A stretch of DNA of 64,000 nt from Bactericera cockerelli (lineage: Eukaryota > Arthropoda > Insecta > Hemiptera > Triozidae), in contig CM044963.1 of the NCBI GenBank assembly GCA_024516035.1, positions 23,753,049 through 23,817,048 of the forward strand, read 5' to 3'. Below the pieces are notes generated by a model. That model made no database searches and was not told the origin of the DNA. It saw only the letters and a program-made list of their open reading frames with translations. The translations under genes were made by a program, and so were the position numbers. How positions within the stretch are numbered: the stretch's first letter is position 1; the number at the start of each line of letters is the position of its first letter. Shown piece after piece: positions 20,299 through 29,067 of this stretch.

Positions 20299-23200
20299 AT
20301 GTTTACATTTATTCTCAGACTCTTTAGATATTTTCCCCTGACAACAGCTGTCATCCGGGACTGGTACCATACTTGTAACACTATCGCAACTTGTGAAAAT
20401 TGCTTCTTACCTGACATAATATCAAACAAGTGCTCAAAGCTCTTATATCAGTTGTTCATGAAAGATGATAATTTTAATTTACCTTATAACGTATACCTAT
20501 ATTATCACTATATCAGCACAGATAACAATCATCCAGTGTTGTTTAACTACTTATCTACTTGTACTGATCTTTTCATAGATACTTATTCCTATTCAATATT
20601 CCCCATACTTTCTAGTTCAAGTCATCAGATTTCAAATAGTATTGATAACATAAATAAAAATTGTCAGGGACGATTTTATAGCTCCTTCTTTATTTTAACG
20701 AGAGACAATGCTACTCAGCAGGTACCTACAAATTACGATTCTTATGTCTTCTTACTTAGCTACTATTTTGTATTTTTTTACTCAACTAAATCCTCCCATG
20801 TGTTCTGTACCAACTATTTGCTGGACCGTACTAGCCTAGTATTCGCCATTTTTAAATCTTGTCTTTCTTTAATTAATCATTACGTTTTATTTGACTCTGT
20901 GATACTTTTTAATATATCTGTGATAACTTTTATTTTTAACTACCTAAGAAGATCTCTAGTCAGGACTAATAATAACCATAGAATATCAGAACGTCGTGCT
21001 ATATCTTTTGGAAATTCCCAACTATCCTCTTCATTGCTCTTGTGTAGTTCTAAACCTTCGTCTGAGCAATTTAATATTTTAAAGCCCTCTAATTCTACTC
21101 TCTCACCTCTTGCACCGCCCTTTATCTCTACAATCTCTACTCTATCTCCTCAAGCTGCACAGTTTATTCCCTTAGCTTCATCATCCCACCTACACCCTCC
21201 TATCATCCCTCCCTCTTCACTATCTCCTTTAGCAATACCATTCATCCCTCAAGATGAATCAATTATTTCATTTCCGTCTCCTCACTTCTCTACACCACCA
21301 CCTTATTCAGTGCCATTAATTTCTGAGATATCTTCACTATCACCTCTAATTACTCAATTTATCCCCCCGGTTTCATCTTCCCACCTGCACCCACCCCCAA
21401 TCTCTCCCTACATATTGTCTCCTTTAGCGACACCATTCATCCCCACTGGTGAAGGTTACACTCCATTTCCCTATTTTTCCAGCTCCACTCTATCACCTCT
21501 AGCTTCATCATCTCACCATCACCCACCTCTCGCCCCTCCCTCCTCACTATCTCCCCTGGAGACCGTCCCGTCTGATCTGCTTAGTGCGCCTAGGTTTACC
21601 ACTCCTGTACCAGATAATACTCAGTATAACGTAAAGAGATCTAAGGGAAATATTATTACTATTCTACATCATAACTTACAGAGTATTAAAAATAAGGTTC
21701 CCTGTATTGAACTTTTCTTAAATACTCTGGTCAGTCAAAACCTTTCTCCAGATGTACTCTGCTTCAGTGAAACTTGGTTATCTGATAAGACATCCTCATG
21801 TATTAATATCCCTGGTTATAATCATACAGCCTCATTCTGTCGAGGCAATCAGACGGGTGGGGGGGTGTCTATCTTCACGAAAAGTTATTTAAAGCTAATC
21901 CCCATCACACTAAACACTCAACCTGTGGAACTAAGCTTTGAGTTCACATCTGTAGCTAGCACTGACTCAGAGGTAGCTATAATCTGTGTATACAGATCTA
22001 ATAATATCTGCTCTAATTTTGACACTTTCATTAATACCTTTGAAGAAGTGCTGCTGCAGTTGAGCTCTTACAAGTACCTCGCTGTGTGTGGCGATTTTAA
22101 TATTGATATTCTTAAATACTCTATACAAAGAACTAAACTTCGCACACTATTGAATCTTTTCAATTTGAAACCATCCGTCAATGTACCAACCAGAATCACT
22201 CTTACTAGCAGCTCATGTCTAGATAATATATTTATAAATTTTCCCTCTAAAAAACTGTTGAATGAAGACACTAATATATTTTCAGGTATAGGTGATCATA
22301 GACATGCTCAATTAGTCCGATTTCAAATAGGTGTAATTGAAAAAACTGACAAAGTTTTTACAAGATGTTTCCCTCAGAAAGAAATTGATAAATTTTTGGT
22401 TGCTCTTGAGCAGACTGACTTTTCAGCTGTTTATAGCGTTGATGATGTTGATTGCAAACTTGCTGTATTTTATAACTTATTTCTTGCTCCTTTCAATCGG
22501 CATTTCCTTTTTAAAACAATACGTAAAGATCATAATAAGCGTAAGCCCTGGGTTACAACAGGTATCTCTATATCTAGCAATAAGAAACGCAAATTATATG
22601 AGGAGTACAAACGATCAGGGGATGCTTCACTGTTAGCTCACTTTAAGAAATACAGCAAGGTTTTGCAAAATGTTGTCAGGGAGGCGAAAAGAAATTTTAC
22701 AATCAAGAGAATTCAAGACGCTCCGATAAACAAAAAAAGTAGAGTGGTTTGGGATGTGGTGAAGGAATTTTCCAAAAATAACAACGCTGCTAATACAAGA
22801 ATTACCATTAAAACTGGAAATGTTATCTCTACAGATCCCGAGGAGGTCGCTAATATATTTAACGATTTTTGGAGCAGCATAACACTCAACCTCTTTCCTT
22901 CATCCGCCTCTCAAACCCACTCGTACATTTCGGTTTCTACTGCCTCTCCGTCAGCATGTTCGACATCATTGGTGCAATCTAATTTTCTCTCATCAGCACT
23001 TATTAATTCTACCCAACTCACTGATTCATCTTCTCCATCATCATATCATCACGCCACCTCCTATTCTAACTCTGCAATGTCCCTTAGTTCAGGTCATTCA
23101 TCATTTTCAGCCTCTTCAGTGCTCCCCTCCAGCCCAGCCTCTTCAGTGCTCTCTTCTATTACAGCCTCTTCAGTGCTCCCCTCCAGCTCAGCCTCTTCAG

Positions 23201-25308
23201 TGCTCCCCTCCAGCTCAGCCTCTTCAGTGCTTACTTCTATTTCATCCTCTTCAGTGCTCCCCTCCAGCTCAGCCTCTTCAGTGCTCACCTCTATTACAGT
23301 CTCTCCAGTGCTTACTTCTACTTCCGCCTCTTCAGTGCTTACCTCTATTTCAGCCTCTTCAGTATTTTCATCCAGTTCGACCTCTTCAGTGCTCACCTCT
23401 AATTCATCCTCTGCAGTGCCCCCCTCCTGCTTAGCCTCTTCAGTTCTCACCTCAAATTCAGAATCTTCAATGACAATGTCCAGCTCAGCCTCTTCAGTGC
23501 CTCCCTCCAGTTCAACCTCTTCAGTGCTTACCTCTAATTCAGCCACTTCAGTGCCCCCCTCCAGTTCGGCCTCTTCATTTCTTACCCTTATCCCAGCATG
23601 TTCATTGACCCCGTCCAGCTCAGCCTCTTCAGTGCTCTCCTCCAGTTTAGTATCTTCAGTACTTACCTCCAACTCTGCCTCTTCAGTGCTTACTTCAAGA
23701 TCTATCACTTCAGTAGTACCAACATGTTCTCCTGGGTCTCCTTCAATTCCATTTATACTCGAACCTTGTAATTCAATCGAGGTAATAAAAATGGCTAGAC
23801 TATGCTCTAACAAAAAATCCTGTGGCGAGGATTCAATTCCTATGACCCTTATAAGGCAAATAATTCATCTGATTGCAGAGCCCTTGTCAAGCATTTTTAA
23901 TGCCTCTTTCCGCTCTGGTAAATTTCCAATGCTTTTCAAATCTTCTATTGTAGTCCCCATTCATAAAAAGGGAGCTCGGACAGAAGTTAACAACTATCGA
24001 CCGATTTCCCTTCTCAACAACTTTTCTAAAATATTTGAGAAATTGGTTAGTAGTCGTCTTTATCACTTCTTAGAGCATTACAAACTTATAATTGATCAAC
24101 AGTACGGATTTAGGGCTGAAAAATCCACAGCTGACGCCGTTTCTTCTTTTCTACTTCAGCTGGACCATATGTTGTCATCAGATCTACATGTCATAGGTAT
24201 CTTTTGCGACCTTTCTAAAGCCTTCGACTGTGTTGACCACAAAATTCTCATTTCTAAGCTTAACCATTTTGGCATCGAAGGTCTCACTCGAGACTGGTTC
24301 CGATCTTACCTCTCTAACAGAAACCAGAGGGTCAGAGTTACATGTAGTAACACCTCTGATGTGGAGTATAACATTCTCTCGAAAGAGAAACCTGTCACCG
24401 CTGGAGTTCCGCAAGGCAGTGTACTGGGGCCACTGCTTTTTATACTCTACATCAATGATATTGTGATTCCTGATCCTCTGGTGAAGTTCACAATCTTTGC
24501 TGACGACACCACAATTCTAGTTGGCGGCAAAGATTCTGCTGATGTTGAGAGCAAAGTTCGGAACGTGATGTCTCAGATGCTAACTTGGTTTAGGGCAAAT
24601 AGGTTGTGTCTCAATGAGGGGAAAACTAATTATCTTTACTTTGGTCAACGCTCTATCTCATCACTCCTCCCAATCTCGGGTTCTTCGATATCTATTTCGC
24701 CCTCTGAGGAGGTACGTTTTCTCGGTGTCACAATTGATACAGCGCTGCGATGGAATTCCCATATATCTATACTTTGTCAAAAGCTAGCCTCTGCAGCCTT
24801 CGCAGTTAGATCTGTGAATAAGAACGTGGGATCCAAGGCAGCGCTGTTGGCATATCATGGCTACTTCCATAGTGTGATGAGCTATGGATGTATTTATTGG
24901 GGGTTTTCTGCTGGTTGCCAGGAGATCTTTATTCTTCAGAAACGTGCGGTTCGCTCCATCTTCAATCTCAAAAGAACCGTTTCTTGTAAACCTGTTTTTC
25001 GGAGGGAAAAAATTCTCACTTTCTATGCTCAGGCTGTTTTGGATTCTTGTGTACTCTTGCATAAAAACTCTGATAAGCTGACCAGACATTGTGATATTCA
25101 TAATTATAACACAAGAAACAAAAACAATTTAGTCATCAGCAGTCACAAAATGTTTGGTCGTTCTTTCCTCAAACAAGGTGTTATCTTCTACAACAAGCTA
25201 TCAGAGGAGTACAAGTCCCTACCTAGATCTGGGTTCAAGGAGGCGGTTAAAAGCCATCTCCTTGATATAGTTCCTTATTCTTTTCAAGATATTCTCGACC
25301 AACTATGA
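20299..25308 (+). CDS. LINE ORF2 polyprotein: AP endonuclease and reverse transcriptase
   Basis: 1669 residues from the first ATG. The frame is open from 20182, nine bases past the ORF1 stop, and a TTG at 20218 is a possible non-AUG start. Residues 1-235 are hydrophobic and Cys-containing, with no known match. About 260-430 are Pro/Ser-rich with repeats of the SLSPLATPFIP and SSSHLHPP type. About 450-670 form the endonuclease: HHNLQS (Asn459), CFSETW (Glu491), GDFN (Asp599), GDH (666-667). About 860-1143 are Ser/Thr-rich, including 23 nine-residue units (935-1143). RT starts near 1165: DLSKAFD (Asp1304), GVPQGSVLGPLLF (about 1369) and FADDT (Asp1402, Asp1403). The end has a YNTRNKNN motif (about 1606). 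No RNase H domain is seen. The protein nicks DNA and primes reverse transcription at the nick. It is much longer than usual for this group. Confidence 0.92.
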   Translation: MFTFILRLFRYFPLTTAVIRDWYHTCNTIATCENCFLPDIISNKCSKLLYQLFMKDDNFNLPYNVYLYYHYISTDNNHPVLFNYLSTCTDLFIDTYSYSIFPILSSSSHQISNSIDNINKNCQGRFYSSFFILTRDNATQQVPTNYDSYVFLLSYYFVFFYSTKSSHVFCTNYLLDRTSLVFAIFKSCLSLINHYVLFDSVILFNISVITFIFNYLRRSLVRTNNNHRISERRAISFGNSQLSSSLLLCSSKPSSEQFNILKPSNSTLSPLAPPFISTISTLSPQAAQFIPLASSSHLHPPIIPPSSLSPLAIPFIPQDESIISFPSPHFSTPPPYSVPLISEISSLSPLITQFIPPVSSSHLHPPPISPYILSPLATPFIPTGEGYTPFPYFSSSTLSPLASSSHHHPPLAPPSSLSPLETVPSDLLSAPRFTTPVPDNTQYNVKRSKGNIITILHHNLQSIKNKVPCIELFLNTLVSQNLSPDVLCFSETWLSDKTSSCINIPGYNHTASFCRGNQTGGGVSIFTKSYLKLIPITLNTQPVELSFEFTSVASTDSEVAIICVYRSNNICSNFDTFINTFEEVLLQLSSYKYLAVCGDFNIDILKYSIQRTKLRTLLNLFNLKPSVNVPTRITLTSSSCLDNIFINFPSKKLLNEDTNIFSGIGDHRHAQLVRFQIGVIEKTDKVFTRCFPQKEIDKFLVALEQTDFSAVYSVDDVDCKLAVFYNLFLAPFNRHFLFKTIRKDHNKRKPWVTTGISISSNKKRKLYEEYKRSGDASLLAHFKKYSKVLQNVVREAKRNFTIKRIQDAPINKKSRVVWDVVKEFSKNNNAANTRITIKTGNVISTDPEEVANIFNDFWSSITLNLFPSSASQTHSYISVSTASPSACSTSLVQSNFLSSALINSTQLTDSSSPSSYHHATSYSNSAMSLSSGHSSFSASSVLPSSPASSVLSSITASSVLPSSSASSVLPSSSASSVLTSISSSSVLPSSSASSVLTSITVSPVLTSTSASSVLTSISASSVFSSSSTSSVLTSNSSSAVPPSCLASSVLTSNSESSMTMSSSASSVPPSSSTSSVLTSNSATSVPPSSSASSFLTLIPACSLTPSSSASSVLSSSLVSSVLTSNSASSVLTSRSITSVVPTCSPGSPSIPFILEPCNSIEVIKMARLCSNKKSCGEDSIPMTLIRQIIHLIAEPLSSIFNASFRSGKFPMLFKSSIVVPIHKKGARTEVNNYRPISLLNNFSKIFEKLVSSRLYHFLEHYKLIIDQQYGFRAEKSTADAVSSFLLQLDHMLSSDLHVIGIFCDLSKAFDCVDHKILISKLNHFGIEGLTRDWFRSYLSNRNQRVRVTCSNTSDVEYNILSKEKPVTAGVPQGSVLGPLLFILYINDIVIPDPLVKFTIFADDTTILVGGKDSADVESKVRNVMSQMLTWFRANRLCLNEGKTNYLYFGQRSISSLLPISGSSISISPSEEVRFLGVTIDTALRWNSHISILCQKLASAAFAVRSVNKNVGSKAALLAYHGYFHSVMSYGCIYWGFSAGCQEIFILQKRAVRSIFNLKRTVSCKPVFRREKILTFYAQAVLDSCVLLHKNSDKLTRHCDIHNYNTRNKNNLVISSHKMFGRSFLKQGVIFYNKLSEEYKSLPRSGFKEAVKSHLLDIVPYSFQDILDQL
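21085..21590 (+). repeat. Pro/Ser-rich imperfect repeat inside ORF2
   Basis: Three imperfect units encode variants of TLSPLA..FIP followed by SSSHLHPP and a proline run. At DNA level TCATCATCCCACCTACACCC, TCATCTTCCCACCTGCACCC and TCATCATCTCACCATCACCC mark the units. It sits immediately before the endonuclease domain and looks like a flexible linker grown by duplication. Confidence 0.7.
23101..23725 (+). repeat. 27-bp coding minisatellite in ORF2, 23 units
   Basis: The unit GCCTCTTCAGTGCTCCCCTC plus 7 nt encodes variants of S-A-S-S-V-L-P-S-S. Twenty-three in-frame units lie between endonuclease and RT. Many units alternate between a P-S-S and a T-S-(N/I) ending, so a 54-bp higher-order unit is visible. 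The reverse strand is also open for 239 codons across the array (23094-23813) simply because the period is a multiple of three. Confidence 0.92.
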
Positions 25309-25576
25309 CGGACATTGTTTTCTATCCTTCCTCCACTACTCCCTTCTGTTTCTTCCTCTTTCTCGCGGTTTACGGGAAATAAAAGAGAGCTATCTTGTTT
25401 AAGCTATTTTTTTTTTTAAGCTTGAACTATTTTCTTTTAAGTTAAGTATTGTTTTCCTATAATAATTTTCTTTCTAGATTGTATAATTTTTATATTTCTA
25501 TAATCTCTTTAATGTGAAACACATACTTTTGTATTGAAATTTTTTCACAATAAATGAATTGAATTGAATTGAATTG
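25309..25576 (+). other. LINE 3' UTR with AATAAA and GAATT tail
   Basis: After the TGA the strand is T-rich and ends CACAATAAATGAATTGAATT plus two more GAATT units. AATAAA could act as a polyadenylation signal. The pentanucleotide tail is the probable RT recognition end, as in CR1/L2-type elements that lack poly-A. Confidence 0.8.
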
Positions 25577-25922
25577 AGCCTCCGTGGCGTAACAGTTGTG
25601 ACTACTGCCCGTAGTTTAAGAAATCCTGAGTTCAATTCCCGGTTGGAGCATACTTTTCGCACAGAAAATTCTGTTCCCTCCGAACATGTGAGGCTGGCAA
25701 TTCCGGCCCTACCAAGGTTGGGTGAGGTTAATGTGGGTAGCTGGTACGATTCCCAGCGAATGGAGGGTAAAACCCTCGTCCTGTCTAACTCAAGTCAGGA
25801 CGTTAAAACCAAATAGAATCAATGGACATGAAAGGAGCCTGGACATTGGATTTGGGGTTCCATATAATCCTCCCACCACCGTGGTTTAGGTATCAATACC
25901 TTTATCACGGACACGGAATTAT
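25577..25922 (+). mobile_element. SINE family B, tRNA-headed, full length
   Basis: Starts GCCTCCGTGGCGTAACAGTT with a B box GAGTTCAATTCCCGG, a body with CCAAGGTTGGGTGAGGTTAA and a tail to ACACGGAATTATTATATTAT. It follows the GAATT tail of the LINE without a gap. The 81-codon frame at 25574-25816 is non-coding SINE sequence. Confidence 0.88.
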
Positions 25923-26065
25923 TATATTATTATATAACTCAAATTTTGTTCAAATAAGCCAATAAGAGGGTGTTTTTAGTCTATTAACCGAATCAGAGTG
26001 CAGTTGAAGGGGATATTATTATAAAAATAGTTTACCTTAACAACCAACTATACGAAACTTACAAT

Positions 26066-26239
26066 TCAAGGGTTGGGTGGAAGAGATTGCCACAGGCAAT
26101 AACCCCGCCCTTCAGGTAGGACATTAACTTCATGCTCTTTTTTTTCTTGTATATTTGTTTATTCTTTTTGTTTTTCTTTATATTTCATTGTATTTATATA
26201 TTTTTTTTCTACCTAATAAAGCTTACTATAATAATAATA
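26066..26239 (+). mobile_element. Family J LINE 3' end
   Basis: Clear copy: TTCAAGGGTTGGGTGGAAGA, AATAACCCCGCCCTTCAGGT, a T-rich spacer, then AATAAAGCTTACTATAATAA. The AAT-type tail abuts the head of a SINE A. Confidence 0.7.
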
Positions 26240-26380
26240 CCGACCTCAGCAGCTTGATCGACAAGGCAGCGGACTTGTAACCTGGAGGTCGGTGGTTCAA
26301 GTCCCGGTTGCAGCGTAGATTTAGTATAGCGAGTTTGAGTAGTTGTGATATCACGAAAGTGATTCACACAAATGTGATAA
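26240..26380 (+). mobile_element. SINE family A, full length
   Basis: CCGACCTCAGCAGCTTGATC through GGTGGTTCAAGTCCCGGTTG to TATCACGAAAGTGATTCACA and an AAT/AATA tail. This is the best copy from which to read the family consensus (about 140 bp). Confidence 0.9.
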
Positions 26381-26415
26381 CTATAATAATAATAAATAAT
26401 AATAAATAAATAATA

Positions 26416-26698
26416 GCGTCACTGTGGCAGAGCGAGTTAGCGCGCTAGGCATTGCACACATGGTGACCTGGGTTCGATTCCCAGCGGGGGAGGATTTTTT
26501 CTGCTCTGTACTTGGATGTTCGGGGTCCACTTATACTTCGTGAGGAAAAATGAGTAGCTGCTTTAATGTGAAGAAGCTACCAGTGGCAGAATCTTAGGCA
26601 AAAAAATAATACAAGATATTGTAAATTAAAGTGGTAAAGTCCTATGATTCTGCGCTACCCACTAAAATTGTGACATAATAACACAAAGAAAAAAGCAT
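26416..26698 (+). mobile_element. SINE family G, tRNA-derived, full length
   Basis: The head GCGTCACTGTGGCAGAGCGA with B box GGGTTCGATTCCCAGCG precedes a body with TGAGGAAAAATGAGTAGCTG, CCAGTGGCAGAATC and TTCTGCGCTACCCACTAAAA. The other copies are at 39947, 41788, 47660, 50512 and 56628. Confidence 0.83.
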
Positions 26699-26892
26699 TA
26701 TTATATATAATAATAATAATTCACTTCCAAGTCCTGAGTCGGGCTCACTCCTTGCTCTCAGGCCTTGTACCGGATGCACGGTTGAGTTCCCCAGGACGCT
26801 CAGCTCAACAACTTGAGCAGCTATTAAATACCATGAGTGAACTCTTTCATTTCAAGCTGAACTCTGCTGTGTGCTGGCAATAATAATAATAA
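26699..26892. repeat. AAT-flanked retroposed fragment of unknown family
   Basis: A GC-richer segment (CCAAGTCCTGAGTCGGGCTC ... ACTCTGCTGTGTGCTGGCAA) lies between two AAT repeat runs. It is seen once here. The AAT borders suggest a retroposed 3' fragment with the same tail type as family J. Confidence 0.4.
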
Positions 26893-27287
26893 TAACACTA
26901 TTTAGTGGAAGGTACTAGGCGAGGTTAATCCTCAACGAATTTTCTACCACCTAACCCTCAGAGCCAACCTCCGTGGCTCAGTGGTTAAGAGCATTGTTTA
27001 CTTACCCGGAGGTTAAGGGTTCGAATCCCGGCTGGAGCGGAAATTTCTGACCGAAATTTTCCGGTTCCGGAATGGCATGGATGTAAAGGTAAAGTGCCCT
27101 GAAGTAATGCGAAAGCAGTTCCGGGGCACACTTACCTTTTCAAAAAAAAACCCTACGAGTCTCACTTTTCTGTTTTCACTGATTATACTAGTCACAAACT
27201 CAAATCAATGAGGTAAAATTCATGCATTGGGTGGGATTCGAACCAACGGATCACCGCACTACCTAGATTACCAGGCTATCGCGTCTA
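26893..27287 (-). mobile_element. SINE family C split by a SINE D insertion
   Basis: The body half (26893-26962) and head half (27150-27287) of one minus-strand SINE C are separated by a plus-strand SINE D. Rejoined at ACCCT(C/A)(A/C)GAG they restore the family order. The duplicated flanking ACCCTCAGAG / ACCCTACGAG is the target-site duplication. Confidence 0.85.
26963..27149 (+). mobile_element. SINE family D, tRNA-derived, nested
   Basis: GCCAACCTCCGTGGCTCAGT is the A-box half and GGGTTCGAATCCCGGCTGGA the B box. The body has AAAGTGCCCTGAAGTAATGC, GAAAGCAGTTCCGGGGCACA and an A9 tail. It is inserted in a SINE C with a roughly 10-bp duplication. The reverse frame (27013-27195) is a shadow. 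Confidence 0.87.
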
Positions 27288-27385
27288 GTTAAAAATTCAT
27301 GTGGGTGTAATGCGTCAGTTAGATTAGAACTAATAATAATAATTTCCTTTTATTTATTATACTCGATTAGAACTTACTATGAAAT

Positions 27386-27544
27386 CCCATTATTCCAGTA
27401 GTAAGCCCAAGACGTATTATTAAGACAGTGGTAAAAATCCCAAACGGGAGGATAACTTATCATGTCCCGGCTGGGTTTCAAAGCCGCGACCTCTGGAATC
27501 CCTGGATTCACAGAGTGCCGCCTTTACCACTGAGCTACCGGGAC
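27386..27544 (-). mobile_element. SINE family I, tRNA-derived
   Basis: The minus strand begins TGTCCCGGTAGCTCAGTGGT, has CTCTGTGAATCCAGGGATTC in the anticodon region, and after the T arm CATGATAAGTTATCCTCCCG. The head pairs well as a tRNA fold. Other copies are at 27944 and 38404. Confidence 0.83.
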
Positions 27545-27943
27545 ACTAATCAGTTGCTTCCATCAAGGACAGTGCCCACCTCATGTAGAGTATAGAAGAG
27601 ACTTATAAGTTATATAACAACTGGTTAAACTGCCTGTTTAATTGTTGTTTATGCCATCAAGAAACAATCAGTAAACATAGAAATTCATGTATCGTACACA
27701 CACATAATTATTAATATAAATACGTATATTTTCATGCATATTATGGAGTTTTGCCTTTATCAAACCGCCCACCCAAATCTTCTGACAAGCAGTTCTACAG
27801 GATGTATCAACAATCAAACAGAAATTGAATTCATAGCCATCACGACCAAAGAAAAAAGCGAAATCTCCATCATCTTAAATAATGGGTCCTTAAAAAATAC
27901 AATACTTTCCATATACAAGATAAGGCAAGTAGAAAAATTCATC

Positions 27944-28102
27944 TGTCCCGATAGTGGTAAAGTTGGCACTCTGTGAATCCAGAGGTCGTAGGTTCGAAAC
28001 CTAGCCGGGACATGATAAATTATCACTGCTTGGGCTTACTGCTAGGATAATGGGACTTATTAGTCCTAATCGGGCAGTGTACAAAAGGCGATATTTTTTT
28101 TG
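27944..28102 (+). mobile_element. SINE family I
   Basis: TGTCCCGATAGTGGTAAAGT, GTAGGTTCGAAACCTAGCCG and GGGACATGATAAATTATCAC, with tail ATAATGGGACTTATTAGTCC and CGGGCAGTGTACAAAAGGCG. It gives the family's 3' end. Confidence 0.83.
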
Positions 28103-28309
28103 ACTTCTAAGCTACATTCACACAAATGATTCGACAAAACCATCGACCTCCCTATGGCACCTTATACTGTTCAATGATAAATTGATAATTGCCAAGACTT
28201 TTCATAATAATAAAACCCAATGCTTTATTAAGAAGTGCAAAAGTGCAAATATAATTATAATATTTACAGTACCGATATGTTTTTTGTTAAATTAATAAGT
28301 GATAAAATA

Positions 28310-28420
28310 GTTTTAAAATAAATAAATAAATAAATATAATAGAGAAGAAAATAGTTCCAATTTCCTAACCAAAGGGCGGGGCCATTGCCTGCCACAATCT
28401 CTTCCACCCATCAAGCAAAA
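28310..28420 (-). mobile_element. Family J LINE 3' end
   Basis: CCTAACCAAAGGGCGGGGCC and CAATCTCTTCCACCCATCAA are the minus-strand version of the J motif, with an AAAT-rich tail to the left (28318-28345). Confidence 0.6.
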
Positions 28421-28514
28421 CGCTAGTTTTGCAACGCCAAGAAAAACAAAACGCGCGTGCTAATATACTTACGCTAATACAGGACTGTAGTAATCCTAGG
28501 AGCAGCTTGTTTTA

Positions 28515-28574
28515 ATAAAACTATCTTTGTTTTATTCAGGTACGCCTGAATAAAACAAAGATATATAGTTTTAT
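28515..28574. repeat. Near-perfect short inverted repeat (hairpin)
   Basis: CTATCTTTGTTTTATTCAGG is mirrored by CCTGAATAAAACAAAGATAT across a 4-nt loop, extended by ATAAAA/TTTTAT. A stem of about 28 bp. No terminal repeats or family relatives were seen. Confidence 0.85.
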
Positions 28575-28986
28575 CAATACAAAAATAATGGGACTTTCAC
28601 CCTGGGCAACGTATTGACATGCAGCTGAAGTACTGACAATCTTATGGAAAAAGTTAAATTTATTGCTTCATCTACTGTGTTTACGGAGTTAGATGCCATT
28701 CTTTGTCGAGCGGCAGGGGACTTGTAAAAATAATTCAAAAAAATAATATCTCGAGAACCACTGAGTTAAATCAAAAGTGTTATAGAACATTAATGGTTGG
28801 AAATGATCTATACTACCACCTCTTAAGAGATTTTACATTTAGTCTGTTACACCCTGTACGTATAGTTAAGCATACTATATTTTGTTTTATATTACGATTA
28901 GTTAGGGAAATGAAATGTTAAGTTAGTTAGTACAGAGTAATATGCCCGTATATTGTAAAAAAAAACTTTTTCTGCGTATTAACTAT

Positions 28987-29050
28987 CTTGAAGTGTCTGA
29001 GACATAAACAATGGCGGTTGTCTGCCATTGTTTGTCTCAGACACTTCAAG
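28987..29050. repeat. 64-nt hairpin with pre-miRNA-like geometry
   Basis: CTTGAAGTGTCTGAGACATA...ACAATGGC pairs with GCCATTGTTTGTCTCAGACA...CTTCAAG. The stem is about 27 bp with one 2-nt bulge and an 8-nt loop. It could be a snapback duplication or a small-RNA precursor. Sequence alone cannot decide. Confidence 0.8.
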
Positions 29051-29067
29051 CTACAGGTCTGTTTTGT

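Larger units (their letters stand above)
18301..25576 (+). mobile_element. Full-length non-LTR retrotransposon (LINE), two intact ORFs
   Basis: The element has a 5' region (start uncertain, roughly 18300-18940), ORF1 (18941-20173), ORF2 (20299-25308) and a 3' UTR ending AATAAATGAATTGAATTGAA. Neither ORF has a stop or frameshift, so it may be young and perhaps active. AP endonuclease plus RT without RNase H, an SGNH-type ORF1 and a short-repeat 3' tail instead of poly-A fit the CR1/L2/Daphne/Jockey assemblage. The exact clade needs a phylogeny. A family B SINE begins right after the tail, so no target-site duplication could be identified by eye. Confidence 0.9.

Noticed and set aside
23094..23813. 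239-codon reverse-strand frame, Glu/Ser/Thr-rich
   Set aside because: It is the antisense of the 27-bp coding minisatellite. Because the period is divisible by three, an open antisense phase is repeated automatically. The sense strand has the domain evidence.
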